Assembly: GCF_032854445.1 (NCBI RefSeq)
Contig: NC_088300.1
Location: 52,426,984-52,490,983, forward strand
DNA from: Liolophura sinensis
Lineage: Eukaryota > Mollusca > Polyplacophora > Chitonida > Chitonidae
DNA length: 64,000 bases
Reading direction: 5' to 3'
The notes below the pieces were generated by a model. It was not told the origin of the DNA, ran no database searches, and saw nothing but the letters and a program-made list of their open reading frames with translations. Positions within the stretch are counted from its first letter, which is position 1. Each line of letters opens with the position of its first letter. Both the position numbers and the translations under genes were made by a program. Below, piece after piece: positions 11,346 through 23,400 of this stretch.

Positions 11346-12479
11346 ATGTAGTCGAGAATGGGGGGGGGGGGGGGGGCAGAAGGCGGATTAACAGTTAAAG
11401 GAGACGAATGAAATATCACTATTAATAAATAATTTGTTGACATCAATGATTCTTTTTCATACATAGTTTAACCATAGTGATAAATTGTTTTGGTAATGAA
11501 TCATGTCCGTGGTTACTTATTTCAATTGTAATAACCCGATGTTAAAATCTGGTTAAACCGTGATTATTCTGTTTCAGTATTTTTATTTCTCTTAAATTTT
11601 CACCTCAAATGTGAGAATACACGAGCATATAGGTATCTGAAATCGCTATATAGACGAAGGTAATGTTTAACTTAACAAGAGGTATATTATAGTATGTATA
11701 TATGTAAAACTCCACCTAAAGTGGTGCTGAATTCCGGTGTACTGCCAAATAGAAAACCTGTCTATCGCTAATTAACGCTTTGTGAGTCATCATGGAAGAT
11801 TGTCAAATTCACACCTGAGATAAGTTCATATTGTAACTAACGGTCTCCATTATTTCTACGTCTTTCATCTTTATAACAGACAATATCCAGTATAACTGGT
11901 TTCAAATTGCAATATATACAATGTTATATTTTCACATGGTTTGATTCTCAGTTCATTGATGATGACTTTAGCTGAACGATGAATGCACAAACACGTAAAG
12001 AGTTAATTTTCCGGCGACACAAATGTCATTTGCAAAGATATTAATGTTATTTTTTCGCATCGTTTGTTCAGGAGCAAACCAGAAACACAAGTTAAAAATT
12101 TTTATTAAACGAAAGGACAAATGAAACTCGATTTTAGGCATGAAGTCACTACGGTGTAGGAGGAGTGCAGCCATTTTCATGAATCAGTATTGTTTATGAG
12201 TTCAACAAATTAAAGAAAAAGCAAAGTTTCAACGAAAACAATGATAATGCCTGTTTTGCTATTCATGTATGCAGAAAAAACAAAAATTTCAAAATATAAA
12301 ATAAGAAAGGTGAGTATAAATTAAAAACTAACTCTTTGTCGACAGCAGGATATATATTATCTGGCCAATATTAGCGATGAATTACTTGATATTTCTACTC
12401 CTGTTAGCATTCAGCAAACATTGGCGTTGTATAAGCACCATCATGTTCTGGCTGAACTTACAAATCCCTGAACACTGTT
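11346..12479. other. Intergenic with a 17-base poly-G run
   Basis: A run of 17 G lies at 11360-11376. The remainder is AT-rich, without gene or named repeat. Confidence 0.45.
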
Positions 12480-12905
12480 ACAAGTCGATTTTGAAACGCC
12501 ACAGCGTCCAAAAAGGATATACGAAACTGTAAACGTCTGATCATGGGCAAAGCAAAAAGACCACACAGAACTCATGGGACTGTGAAGACTTGTTCACGGG
12601 CAATGTGTAAACGTCACAGATTTCTTGGAAAACTCACGTAACTTTGAAGCGAGAGAAACGGTAAACACTTGCTCACGGACCCTGTACAAATAACACAACG
12701 TCTACAGAGAACTCTACAATCTGTGAACACTTGCTCACGGACCCTGTACAAATGACACAACGTCTACAGAGAACTCTAGTATCTATGAACACTTGCTCAC
12801 AAACGTCACTACATCTTAAGAGAACTCTAGAATATGTGAGCATACGATCAAGCACAATGTACAAACGTCAGTTGCAAACTCACCTATGTATCTAAGTACA
12901 CTTGC
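12480..12905. repeat. Tandem array, 62-bp unit
   Basis: The phrase ACACTTGCTCACGGACCCTG starts at 12665 and 12727, and a diverged copy starts at 12789, giving a 62-bp period. Units also share CACAACGTCTACAGAGAACT. More decayed units extend upstream to about 12480 and downstream to 12900. No protein is implied. Confidence 0.85.
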
Positions 12906-13059
12906 GGTAAGTAATTTTTAAACCTCATTGCTATCTTTATTACTTGCCACTTTGAACAATTGCGCAAGCTCACCTTTTGTACCCCTGGCTTTACATAGGT
13001 ACACTTCAGTAATATAACTATAATTAAGACGTACAACATAAAGAGAAAAAACAGACCAA

Positions 13060-13190
13060 CGACGACAGTGTGATAGCTGGCAAATGGTCAGACGTAACCC
13101 ACGAAATAGGGCCTCTTTGTCAATTTACCTTAGTTAGGGTTTTATTCTAACTGCTCAGAATAAGGTAAAAAAAAATGCAATGACGTTAAT
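13060..13190 (+). repeat. Copy of the GTGTGATAGYTGGCAAATGG repeat
   Basis: ACGACGACAGTGTGATAGCT, then CTCTTTGTCAATTTACCTTA, then GTTTTATTCTAACTGCTCAG. This is the same order as the MITE-like element at 48534-48720, but the far inverted repeat is not visible. Confidence 0.65.
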
Positions 13191-13202
13191 TCCAATTTAT
13201 TA

Positions 13203-13512
13203 GAGTGAGTGAGTGATTGCATGGGGTTTAACGTCGTACTTAACAATTTTTCCGTCATATGACGACGAAGGAATCATTAGAGTGTATGTGATATGCCTCC
13301 CTGTTGCAGGACGGATTTCCACCGCTCTTTTATCTAGTGCTACTTCACTGAGACACCCTACCGAAGGCAAGTAAGGCGCCCCGCCCGCCCTAGCCATTAT
13401 ACTGATACTGGCCAACCAGTCGTTGCACTCTCCCCTTCATGCTGAACGCCAAGCGAGGAAGCTGCAACTTCCCCTTTTAAAGTCTTAGGTGTGACTCGAC
13501 CCAGGATCTCAA
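13203..13512 (+). repeat. Interspersed repeat starting GTGAGTGAGTG (third SINE-like family)
   Basis: Opens with GAGTGAGTGAGTGATTGCAT and GGGTTTAACGTCGTACTTAA, has the central phrase GGACGGATTTCCACCGCTCT, and ends in GTGTGACTCGACCCAGGATC. I recall this sequence as a high-copy element in mollusc genomes. A second, truncated copy lies at 51264-51335. Confidence 0.75.
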
Positions 13513-14400
13513 TTTATTGGACGTCACTTGCCTAGAATTACTCAAAATGCTGTATTATCATCACATTTAACACACAATAACTTGGAGATAGCATGACTTT
13601 GTCATTTGTATCCCTATTAAAATACCAATATTTATAGTCAAATACTGTCATGAAACCAGAAGCAATTAAACAAGAAGGTTTATAAATACTGCCATATGAT
13701 ACAACTGATTTTACTTATGATATTGATGCATAAAAATGAACCAGATTAACTGTCACGCTATAAACCTCCATGGCACATGTTTACATATATGGATATTTAC
13801 ATACAGGTTTGCAGTTTCAGTTAAGTGAATGAGAATATCGTTAATGTCAGGCATTTCTCAAGGTTAGAAATACGTAATCCAAGTCTTATACCATAAACTC
13901 AAGACAGAGACAACCCATGCGCAAAATAATAATAATAGGACATGGTGTTACGATGATGATGAAACCCAGCAGCTTGAATAAGAATTTCATCCCCTTGCAA
14001 AGATATCCAAATGGAGTTTATATAGAGAAGCATGGTATATATCTTCGCTTTATTGTTTTGGTGTATGTACTTAATTTGGTCGACATATAGCTATTCCATT
14101 CCTTGCATTGCAGTTATTGAGCCCTGCAATCAGGTCACTTAATCATATTTTAGTCACAAGGTAGTATGGTACCATCCGTATGAAATACATGTAGCTACGT
14201 GTACGAAATAGCTATCATATCATGACACGCTAAAACGTGTATCAACGGCTTGTCGTCAGCAGCTACATGGGTTAGCGCTGTGCCTAGCTCAGCTGTGCAC
14301 ATACAACCACAAAGGCGTAATAGCTCCCATTTAAGCCCCTGAGAACGGTCATCAGTGAGAGCGATGCGGTAAAAAGCTGTAACTCGTTATCAGCGCCGAG
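13513..14400. other. Intergenic upstream of the dehydrogenase gene
   Basis: AT-rich to about 14200, then GC content rises toward the first exon of the dehydrogenase. No repeat or gene recognised. The segment 14220-14400 is a plausible proximal promoter, but I see no TATA box. Confidence 0.35.
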
Positions 14401-14610
14401 AAAAACTGGTCTGTAGATGTTTTAATGGAACGAGCTGAGATGACAGGCGGCCGGCCTACCTGGTATATCTACAGCCAGTGAAAGGTTTATGAGCATCAAG
14501 TTAGCAGCGAGAAGGTGTGTCGTGTAAAAAGTCAGAGTCACAAACAAGACTGGAAGCTGAATAGCTGGAAACTGGATTGTATAAAGTTGTTGACATCAAG
14601 AAATTTCCAG

Positions 14611-17600
14611 ATGGCTGAAATGATTGTTACGGGCAAAGTAGCTCTGATTGCAGGGGCGGCTAAGGGGATGGGCTTGGCCATATCGCAGAGCTTCTTAGAG
14701 AGAGGTGCACAGGTAAGCAACAGGTATATACATACAGGTAATCTCAGGTGCATTTCTACAGGTGAATCGCTAAGCTTAAACACGTGTAGAGTATTGTAAA
14801 ACATGCAGCGAACACGTGGGTGTTTGATTTATCTACTCTAGAATGTAGGTGTAAATTGTTTATACATATTCACCCATATTTATTTGACCCCAATTTGAAT
14901 CATATTATTATGTAACTGGTGCAAATAGCACAAAGTTTTTCCTTATTATAGATGTAAATAGCTGACTCTTCTCCAACGTGCATTAACCTATAGACGTATA
15001 TAGGTACGCACACATCTCTGCACACATAGGATATAATACTGGAGATATTATTAGCCTATCCCCAATTCAATGTTACTATATAGAAATGTGTGCGTGTGTT
15101 TGCGTGTATACAAAGGAACTATCCACACCAATGCCCGCCAAAGAATACATAGTCCACTGGGCCCATACATAACGTCCGAGCGACATTTAACAATATTCGG
15201 TCCAACTCGCCACAGTTAACATTCCAAGTATCTAGGCCAGGTGTAAGAGCCATTAACTCGTTGTGTCCTTGGTTGTAAGTTCGTTCGGGCATGAACATGT
15301 TTTGAATAATTCGTTTTTTACCGTCTTCGTATTATTACAACATAATTAACCTGTTGGATAGGTTCATGTTGATGTATAAAGGTATACAGAGTTGTCAGTA
15401 CACATATACAAATACTCATGTGTAGCCGAGTGAAGGCTTGAACGGAAGATGTCCGGAAGACTATGTATGTACCGTTATGTACACCACAATACCTTCCCTG
15501 TGCGTAATGCTGATGATGCGATACCTGTCCCTAATCTGGGTCATGCTCACCCGTTACCACTGGCTTAACCAGCCGTTTTATTTGCCTAGGGTGTTTCGCT
15601 CACATGTCAGACATTACGGACAGCATATGTATAGGCCTACACCTATGTGAAAGTAGGGAGGCGGTATAGGGCTGTAGTTCCATTCAGGTTGGGATCAGGC
15701 ACGACATGAATTGTCACACAGATGTTAGTTAACTCCCTTTATGTTTGTCTGCATTTCTAATCTATTGTGTATTTATAGAATAAGAACATGTATTACATGT
15801 CTCGTGAAGTCGACAAACATGCTGCTTCGTCAACAGCTATGTTAAGACTAGCAAGTTCGAGATAGACGCTGTAGATAAGTCTCGGCTCTCTGTAGGGTTG
15901 TAAAAGTGGCTTTATACGGTGTCATGTTTGAAATCGCTGCAACATCCATAATTTTTTTTATCTCTCTTCATAGGTGAAGAGGAAAAAATATTTTAAGACC
16001 GTTTAATGTGATTTTCATGTTCATTTACAGCAACTGTCCGTGTAACATATTCCTGCAAATTCCACCTAGTTGCTGAGATACTGGAATTTAAAATATTTCT
16101 TGTCCACGCTAAAATGCATGCAATCAATCTGATGTCATGGGAAAATAGACAAATTGTACATTATCCATCCAGCGTAGCATGTTTAAGTAATTAAATTTTA
16201 ATTATAAAAACACCACCAAAAACATGACTACCAGGATCTGACGAAATAGATCGCGTGTTCGAATCCAGCTCTCGCTATTTCGGATGTGGTCAGGAGGTTT
16301 GTCAGGTATCTGGCGAAGGGCGCCGTTAAATCAGAGTGATCCGGCTTCCTCCCATAAATGTCATCGGCCTCTTATCAGTGATCAAATCAAATCAATTAGG
16401 GCTACTTGCCTATCTTTTAACATGGCAGTGATCGTGTTTAGATCAAAGTATCGACAGAACATCATGTTTTGTGCAATATTAGAGGAACGCTAATTCACCC
16501 CTGAACACAATTCAGAAGATCAGTGTAATCCTTTCAATTACTTCTCTATATTCTATATACCACCCCATGTTAAAATTACCAGATTGGGACGTCAGGGACG
16601 TTACTCTGTCGTCGTAACGTCATATCTCGAAACATGCGTATTGAGTCTCTTGCAGTTCTTTAATTTGAAGAAAATTCACAATGATAAGAGAGAATCACAC
16701 TTTAGTGCGAGATGTGCATGCTATCAGATAGATTCAGTCATTTATACACTTTTGAAGAAAAAAAATCTCATTATTAACTGGCTACTGTGGTAACTAATCA
16801 TGTCAAGTTAATAATGTTTGAGAAATGTAACTTAAACTTTCAAAACCTGCACTCTGCTAGTCGATAGTAAACCAAGATCGACTTTGTCCTGAAATATATA
16901 CAAAGACCTATATGTATCTGTTGAGTCGAATGTCAGCCAAGACCTTTACTTCACCAGTCAAATGTAAAGCATGAACCAACATACTTCCTAACTTTAACCA
17001 AGATAGTCAACCAACACCTATACTCTCATAGAGATACTGTCGAGTATTAACCTTTGCTGTCCTTAAGTCGACAGTCAACCAAGACTTATACTATCCTTAA
17101 GTCGACTGTCAACTAAGACCTATACTTTCCAGGAGTCGATTGTCAACGAAGACGTATATTTTCCTAGAGTCGACTCTTAACCAAGATTTATGCTAAGTCG
17201 ACTGTCAACCAAGACCTATGCTCTCCTGTAGCCGACTGTCAACCAAGACCTATGTTCTTCTGGAGCCGACTGTCAACCAAGACCTATGTTCTCCTGGAGC
17301 CGACTGTCAACCAAGACCTATGTCCTCCTGGAGCCGACTGTCAACTAAGACCTATGTCCTCCTGGAGCCGACTGTCAACCAAGACCTATGTCCTCCTGGA
17401 GCCGACTGTCAACCAAGACCTATGTCCTCCTGGAGCCGACTGTCAACCAAGACCTATGTTCTCCTAGAGCCAAATGTCACCTACAATGAAGCAGTTCAGA
17501 TACAAGCAACACGTGCAAAATTCAAGCCTGTATACACATAGAAAATCCTCCCTTAGCCAGAAGTTGTAAAAGGCCCTAACCACTTGCACCTGTATGTATG

Positions 17601-20600
17601 TTTTGAGTTTTTTTTTAAAAACTAATGTCCGTTCGTCGTTATGCCATGTCTATATTTGGAATATTGATTTACCAATACGTAAGTCATGCCAAGATTTAAA
17701 AAACTTATTAGTGAAAACTTGTGTGATGTATTTTATTTATAGGTATGTCTGGCAGACATCAATCTTCAGGCCTTGCAGAGTGCAGCTAAGGACTTGCGTG
17801 ACACCTATGGTTACCAGAACGTGACTTACTACGAGTGTGACGTCACCGAGAAGTATCAGTTCCAAGGTAGGGCATTCATGTATTGTAGAGATTAATTGGT
17901 TTATAAGTGGCGATTCACAACCATGTTATAAAATGGAAATATACGTTCAGTATAATTTAGTGTTGCGTGCGCTGCTTAACGGTGTCAAGGACTTGTATCC
18001 AGTATTTGAAGCAGTTTTATAATAATTTAAGGATTTTTTTGCTTTACCTGCATTTCAGCGGCTTTTCATCACACCAAGTTTTACTTCAAGGGTCTGTTTG
18101 ACATAGTCGTTAACGCTGCTGCTGTTATCAACGCAGATAACTGGGAAAGGAATGTCCAGGTCAATTTGGTAAGTTGAATAATTTGCGCCTGTAATGGCAC
18201 ACACGTTAACATATCAGTCATCACGAACATTGAACTAACGGCCGCCACAGGTAACAGTGACATATATCCATATAACAGTCAGCACATATTTCTTCAGTCA
18301 TCATAGGCATTCACGTAACAGTCTTCACAGACATGTTTTATAGCAGTCGTTACGGATATTCATATAACAGTCACCACATGCATTCATGTAACAGTCGTCA
18401 AAGACATTCGTGTAACAGTCATCAAAGACATTCATATAACTGTCGAAACAGGTATACATATAACATTCGTCGGAAACACTGATTCATGAGGCAGTCGTTA
18501 CAGGCATTCATGTAACAGTCGCCAAAGTCATTCACGTAAATCTTGTCACAGACATTTGTATAAAATTGAATTCAAGTTCTGTTATCACACGAGCGATTTC
18601 TAACGACCGTCCAAGAGGATATGTTCAATAAGAATAAGAATTATTCCCCATTTGACATCTCAACTTCTAATTACTGTTTTAAAGAAGTTAAGTGTCCAAG
18701 AACTTCGGTCATGTTTAATTACTTTATATCTGATAAATTATGTCCGGTTATAGAATTGTCATTTGGAAAAAATGTTTCATCATTTCAACAGGCCTTACAT
18801 CCCCCCTTTTGAACATGTATATTGCACACATATGTTCAAAATAACCGGACGATCTTAACCTGGAATAATCTAGCGTTTTAGTGGATGTGATGATACGTTT
18901 TCATGCATAATCTTAATAAGTAAGTGGATTGATTGTGGGTTTATTTTGAAGGGTGGTGTCATCAACGGCACGGAGATCGCCTTTGACTTCATGAACGAGC
19001 AGGGTGGAGGAGTCATTGTCAACATTGGGTCAATCGCTGGTGTGTGCTCTTATTTACTCTTTGATTATTTATTAAAATTAACACTTGTATATACTTGTAT
19101 GATTTGTAGTGTCATATTCAGATATATCTGAAGTAAAATACTGAAAGAAATTAAAGAAATGTCAGTGCAGTGATTAACGTATATACACGCAGGTGCAAGG
19201 CACAGATCGAGGGGGCTTTTACAAAGGACTGTAGGCAGTTGCTAAAAATTTTCTAAAATTTAGCTTTGGTCTCACTATACAAAGTTGTTTTCCTGTATGA
19301 AAAATTCTAATGCAAGTAACTCAGAAAAATTTAAGGATATGTCGCTCCTGAGTACACCTGTCATATTCAAGTCGGTTACACAAAAACAGTTTGAGCAAAT
19401 CTTTTCATGTCTGGAAATCTCGATAAGTAAAGTTTCATCAGAAACTTCAACAGTGGCAAACACAATGCAGGAATCATGTGGGTAGACAAGAACATTTATC
19501 TTAATAATTATCTGTACCCTAGTTATAGGTTTGAACCTTTGACTTCAGGTGTACGACCGTGGGACTATCACATGGTACCAGTGTACGCAGCAGCCAAGGC
19601 AGCCGTGGTTGCCTACACCCAAAGCTTCGCCGTAAGTTAAATTCTCAAATTTGAAACTGGCCTCTGCTATGGTTGAAAAGTTAAATTTTCTTCATATATT
19701 GTGAGCTTATGGATTCTGTTGTAGTTGGGGTTCCTAGCTGGCCGGGAAATATAATCTATTCTGACGGAAGACTGGATGACAGCACTGGTGGTTGCATTTT
19801 CGAATCCAGCTCTCGGCACTCGGTCGTTTTTTTAACCGCCGTATTACATAAGTGAGATATTCTTGAGCGTGTTTACATAGTAGATACTCTTTTGCAAAAG
19901 AAAAAAATGTTTTTGTATCCAATATACATTGTATATGGTTCAAATATAGTGCGACATATATAAAGGTGGTTCGTATAACACTATGACTCGGTCACATATA
20001 CATGTGTACCGAATCTCTAAAGTTTCTTGATAAAGTATGTCACAAAGGAACAGTGTCAATAACGTGTTCTACTTGTCTGTTGGTAGAAGTCTCGAGGTGC
20101 CCTGGAGAAAGGCATCCGTATGACGTGTGTGTGTCCAGCCCCTACTGGTGCCGAGATCATGGCCGATGAAAGCGAAATGCTGGCTAAACTTGATGTGGTT
20201 GATGCCATTTTAACAAAGGAAAGGGCCAAGTAAGTAAAATATCCGAACAGGAGAATGACATGTCTGAAGGCTTTCCTATTTGATAAGTGCATACGAATAA
20301 GTGTTTGTTACCCTAGGGCAAGGTTTATAGCCCTATGTTGTCCGAATTAGGCCTATTTTGGCTTACCTATATACCGCACTTTTTACCACGTACTGTATAT
20401 AATTCTAATTTTCAATATGGTTCAGTACTCCTTTTTTCAGTTTTACAGTAATCGACTTTGAAAATTAACAGAGTATATTTACCATTTTCTCAATTTGCGC
20501 TTTTACAGGCCAGAAGAAGTTGCCAAGGTGACGATGAGATTGGTTGAAGACGACGAGAGTAACGGTATAGTTGCAGTAATGGATGCTCCCAAGAAAGTCG

Positions 20601-20659
20601 ACTACAGACATTATGACAGAATGTTGTTCTCTAGTGCTTCTGATGGAACAGGAGCGTAG
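14611..20659 (+). CDS. HPGD: 15-hydroxyprostaglandin dehydrogenase-like short-chain dehydrogenase
   Basis: Seven coding exons join in phase: 14611-14712, 17743-17866, 18059-18168, 18952-19039, 19549-19631, 20087-20229 and 20509-20659. All introns are GT-AG. The product is 266 aa, the length of human HPGD. The family oxidises the C15 hydroxyl of prostaglandins (and similar hydroxy lipids) with NAD+ in the cytosol. Visible motifs: glycine-rich loop GAAKGMG (residues 15-21), aspartate 39 after the second strand (NAD preference), DIVVNAAA (90-97) where NNAG is usual, NADNWERNVQVNL (100-112, with the family asparagine), catalytic Ser139, and YAAAK (Tyr154, Lys158). The loop threonine is alanine. 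The C-terminal VEDDESNG resembles human LIEDDALNG. The frame is open upstream to 14515, but the start at 14611 fits the family. Exact substrate is inferred; a related alcohol dehydrogenase is possible. Confidence 0.93.
16225..16390 (+). repeat. tRNA-like SINE fragment in dehydrogenase intron 1
   Basis: GTTCGAATCCAGCTCTCGCT resembles a tRNA B-box. The phrase recurs at 19797, and CCGGCTTCCTCCCATAA matches the 3' part of the common SINE. The copy is diverged and lacks a tail. Confidence 0.5.
16860..17475. repeat. Minisatellite, 34-bp unit, in dehydrogenase intron 1
   Basis: Seven nearly identical units begin with GCCGACTGTCAACCAAGACC at 17231, 17265, 17299, 17333, 17367, 17401 and 17435, an exact 34-bp period. 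Decayed units with GTCGACTGTCAACCAAGACC extend upstream to about 16860. Because 34 leaves remainder one modulo three, each frame cycles through the same peptide, giving overlapping long ORFs that are artefacts of the repeat. Confidence 0.95.
18185..18570. repeat. Tandem array, 24-bp unit, in dehydrogenase intron 3
   Basis: AACAGTC-led units start at 18366, 18390 and 18414 with a 24-bp step (AACAGTCGTCAAAGACATTC plus four bases). Diverged units run from about 18185 to 18570. It lies wholly inside the intron between the third and fourth coding exons. Confidence 0.9.
19785..19875 (+). repeat. SINE fragment in dehydrogenase intron 5
   Basis: TTCGAATCCAGCTCTCGGC, then ACATAAGTGAGATATTCTTG, matches two boxes of the common SINE with most of the body deleted. 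Confidence 0.55.
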
Positions 20660-22040
20660 GGATCAGTTCTCGGGACGTGTGGCATATTCATCCCAGAGGA
20701 CATGCACTAGGGACAGCATCCAATGTAGAAACAACGCTACACTTATGTTTCTGTGCTTTTCTCCGTTATTTGGGATGTAGGAGAGCTTGTGTAAACCATA
20801 GATGGTCAGTCGACTGCTTCGGCTTCTTAGACAAGGTGAACAGTAGGCCTTACCTATAGAAGAATATCTTTTGGTGTCGTTTATACGGCACCCACATACA
20901 GCTCTTAACGTGTCCAAAGACTTGGCATTCTCATATGAATCTGCCTTATATAGAGAGGCGAACATATCTGAACGTCCGTACTTCCTTGCCTACGTGTAAA
21001 TATAGGCCTGTTCATGCATAGAAGCGTAAATGTACGCCATCGTAGAGCCCACTCTGTTTACTGTTATACACATCCAGTTTGAAATGTACCTGTCGTCGCA
21101 TTTCCACACAAGCAGCACCTTTCTTTGTTATCGAATGATATTACATACTGTGCTTGCGCGGGAACTTTGACTGATGGTGCAGACGATACGAGAGGATTGC
21201 ATTGTGGGAAGGACACAAAAACCAATCAGAGTCCAAGATCTTCCAGCTCACGGTCTGGATGTGTGATAAAACTGTGATTGAATTTTGATGAAATAATGAT
21301 TACATATATGTCATCTTGCTTTATGTATTTATAGTCATTTCAAATGTTTTCTAAAGTATTCCTTGATGCCATTTGCACCAAACTGGAAATATACTCGATG
21401 ACACTGCAGCTGTCATGTGTATACATTGATGATGTACATATATTATAAATTATGATTTAATTAGTGATACACGAGCCGCGAGAGCCATAACCCAAGGCTA
21501 AAGGGAAGATCACAGCCATTGGCTAAAAAACCACAACCGGTTTGTCCACCCCAAACATGTCTATGACATACAATCTTGTTATTTAGCTTAAACCGCCAGG
21601 TTGACCTTAGTACAAGGTACATGGCCAACGCCACATGTACAGGCTCAGACTTCATCAAACAGTCATGCTGCTTAGCAGTTTTTGACAGTGTTATTCAAAG
21701 ATTTTATCTTGAAAGTGAAGAGTCTTCATAAATTGTTCTGAACCACGTTTGGGTTAAAGTTTTCTACTTGCATATCAAAGGTATATAAATTGCAGTTTCC
21801 GGACAATATTAAATCCTGTGTTTTCACAGATAAGCAGATAAGCATGTAAAACTCTAAATTAAACTTTAGAACTGCACGTGCCGAACAGTATATATATATG
21901 CTTATTTGTATTTTATATGTATCTCCTTCCTCGAAAGATTCAGTTGCTTTGCCGGACTTATTATACGTCGAACTACTTGCCAGATGCTCACATCAATCTT
22001 TCAAGTTACACGTGTTACTTTTCTTCTTGAATAAAATGCT
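20660..22040 (+). other. Probable dehydrogenase 3' UTR with polyadenylation signal
   Basis: The first clear AATAAA hexamer downstream of the stop codon is at 22030-22035. If used, the 3' UTR is about 1.4 kb. No repeats or ORFs of note interrupt it. RNA data are lacking, so the end is inferred. Confidence 0.45.
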
Positions 22041-22614
22041 TTACACTTTATACGAATGGTCAGCTTTATTAATTGACATATACAATGGCTATCAGGGACA
22101 TATGACCCCTCCCTTCTTTTCAACGGACCGACATTAAAACATAATATACCACTCGGAATATTCAATGCTCGAATCAGAAAAAAAAACTCCTTTTGTTATC
22201 CACATGGTATCAGCAATTTTGTAATTTGCAATATCTTGCAATGTAACTCCGAATTCAACTGAAGTGAAAATGATACATATGTACATGTACCTCCGTAACG
22301 CAGCCAAATGATCTCAGTTGGGTAGATATCAAAATTAATCCGCCACTGGACAAAGCTCACTACAGAATTTGCCCTATTTCACGGCATGTGTTTAGGAAGG
22401 CGGTAAAATAACTACACAGTTCTTTTGTAAAACTATGTCTGCTTGCACACTTTCGAGTAAGAAGAACATTAAAATATCGAGTTTTACCATGTCTCATAAT
22501 GCTGGGATGTGATAGATAACACTCATGGGGCTATTTATATGGATTCTAATTTTCTACGAAGATCACAGGTGTGCTGTTCATATATATATGTACGTACATC
22601 AGTAACTTGCCAAA

Positions 22615-22705
22615 GATCAGTGGTTTAATCCTGCACTCCGGTTTCCTCCATCCGTACAACTGACCACCATCGTATTAGTGAAAAGTTCTCGAACACATGG
22701 TGCGA
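22615..22705 (+). repeat. SINE 3' fragment
   Basis: CCGGTTTCCTCCATCC followed by TGACCACCATCGTATTAGTG matches the 3' region of the common SINE. Confidence 0.6.
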
Positions 22706-22920
22706 TTTTTTTGATCAGAGTATTAATTTCACTATACGCTGTATCTTTAATAATTAATTATTAAATTAAAATATAACTAATTTTCAAGTCTTTTTAGTTA
22801 TATGGTTGTGCTATAAGTTAATAAAACAACAAGAACAACACACAAACAAAAAACATAGAAGCTGAAGGAGTTCAGAATTTTTTTAAACTTGAACATAAAG
22901 TGCACAACGTCACGTAGACC

Positions 22921-22968
22921 ACGGCTTATGTGAGATAGGGGTTATGTGAGTTACGGCTTATGTGAGGT
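22921..22968. repeat. Three tandem copies of a 16-bp unit
   Basis: ACGGCTTATGTGAGAT, AGGGGTTATGTGAGTT and ACGGCTTATGTGAGGT follow one another without spacer. Confidence 0.85.
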
Positions 22969-23261
22969 TCCCAGTCCATCAGTGCTGTTTTTGAGAAGTG
23001 AAATATGTGGTTCACAACATCACATCAATGTCTAAGTACTATGTGTAGATCACTGTGGGTGAGTTTCTTGTTAATGCGTGTTAACAGTTCTGTAGAAGGG
23101 CTGCTAGAAAGTAAATAACATTACATTGTCTGGTTTTCAGTGATATATTTTGTTGGAAACAACCCAGTGTTTGGCAAGTTATGCTGACGTACCGGTACTG
23201 GAGAGTGTCTTAACAGTTACGCAGTGAAACTCTTTGCTGAGTTCCTAACACACAACTGATG

Positions 23262-23400
23262 GGCTTCCGTGGACTAGCGGTTAATATGTCAGGAACCTCT
23301 CACCAAAGCGGTCGCGGTGAATTCTAGTTAATGTGTTGCAGGTCATCGTCGTATAAATGAAATTTTCTTGGACTGGGCGTCAAATACCATGGCATACAGC
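23262..23400 (+). repeat. SINE with internal deletion
   Basis: The head (GGGCTTCCGTGGACTAGCGG), CACCAAAGCGGTCGCGGTGA and the 3' box GTCGTATAAATGAAATTTTC are present, but the central body is missing. Confidence 0.75.

Noticed and set aside
12480-12905. Possible CRISPR-like array
   Set aside because: Units are contiguous and wholly similar, with no unique spacers, and the genome is eukaryotic.
17218-17541. 107- and 71-codon overlapping ORFs with a repeating SRLSTKTYVLLEPTVNQD-type peptide
   Set aside because: They are produced by the 34-bp minisatellite, which is open in every frame, and they lie inside an intron of the dehydrogenase gene.
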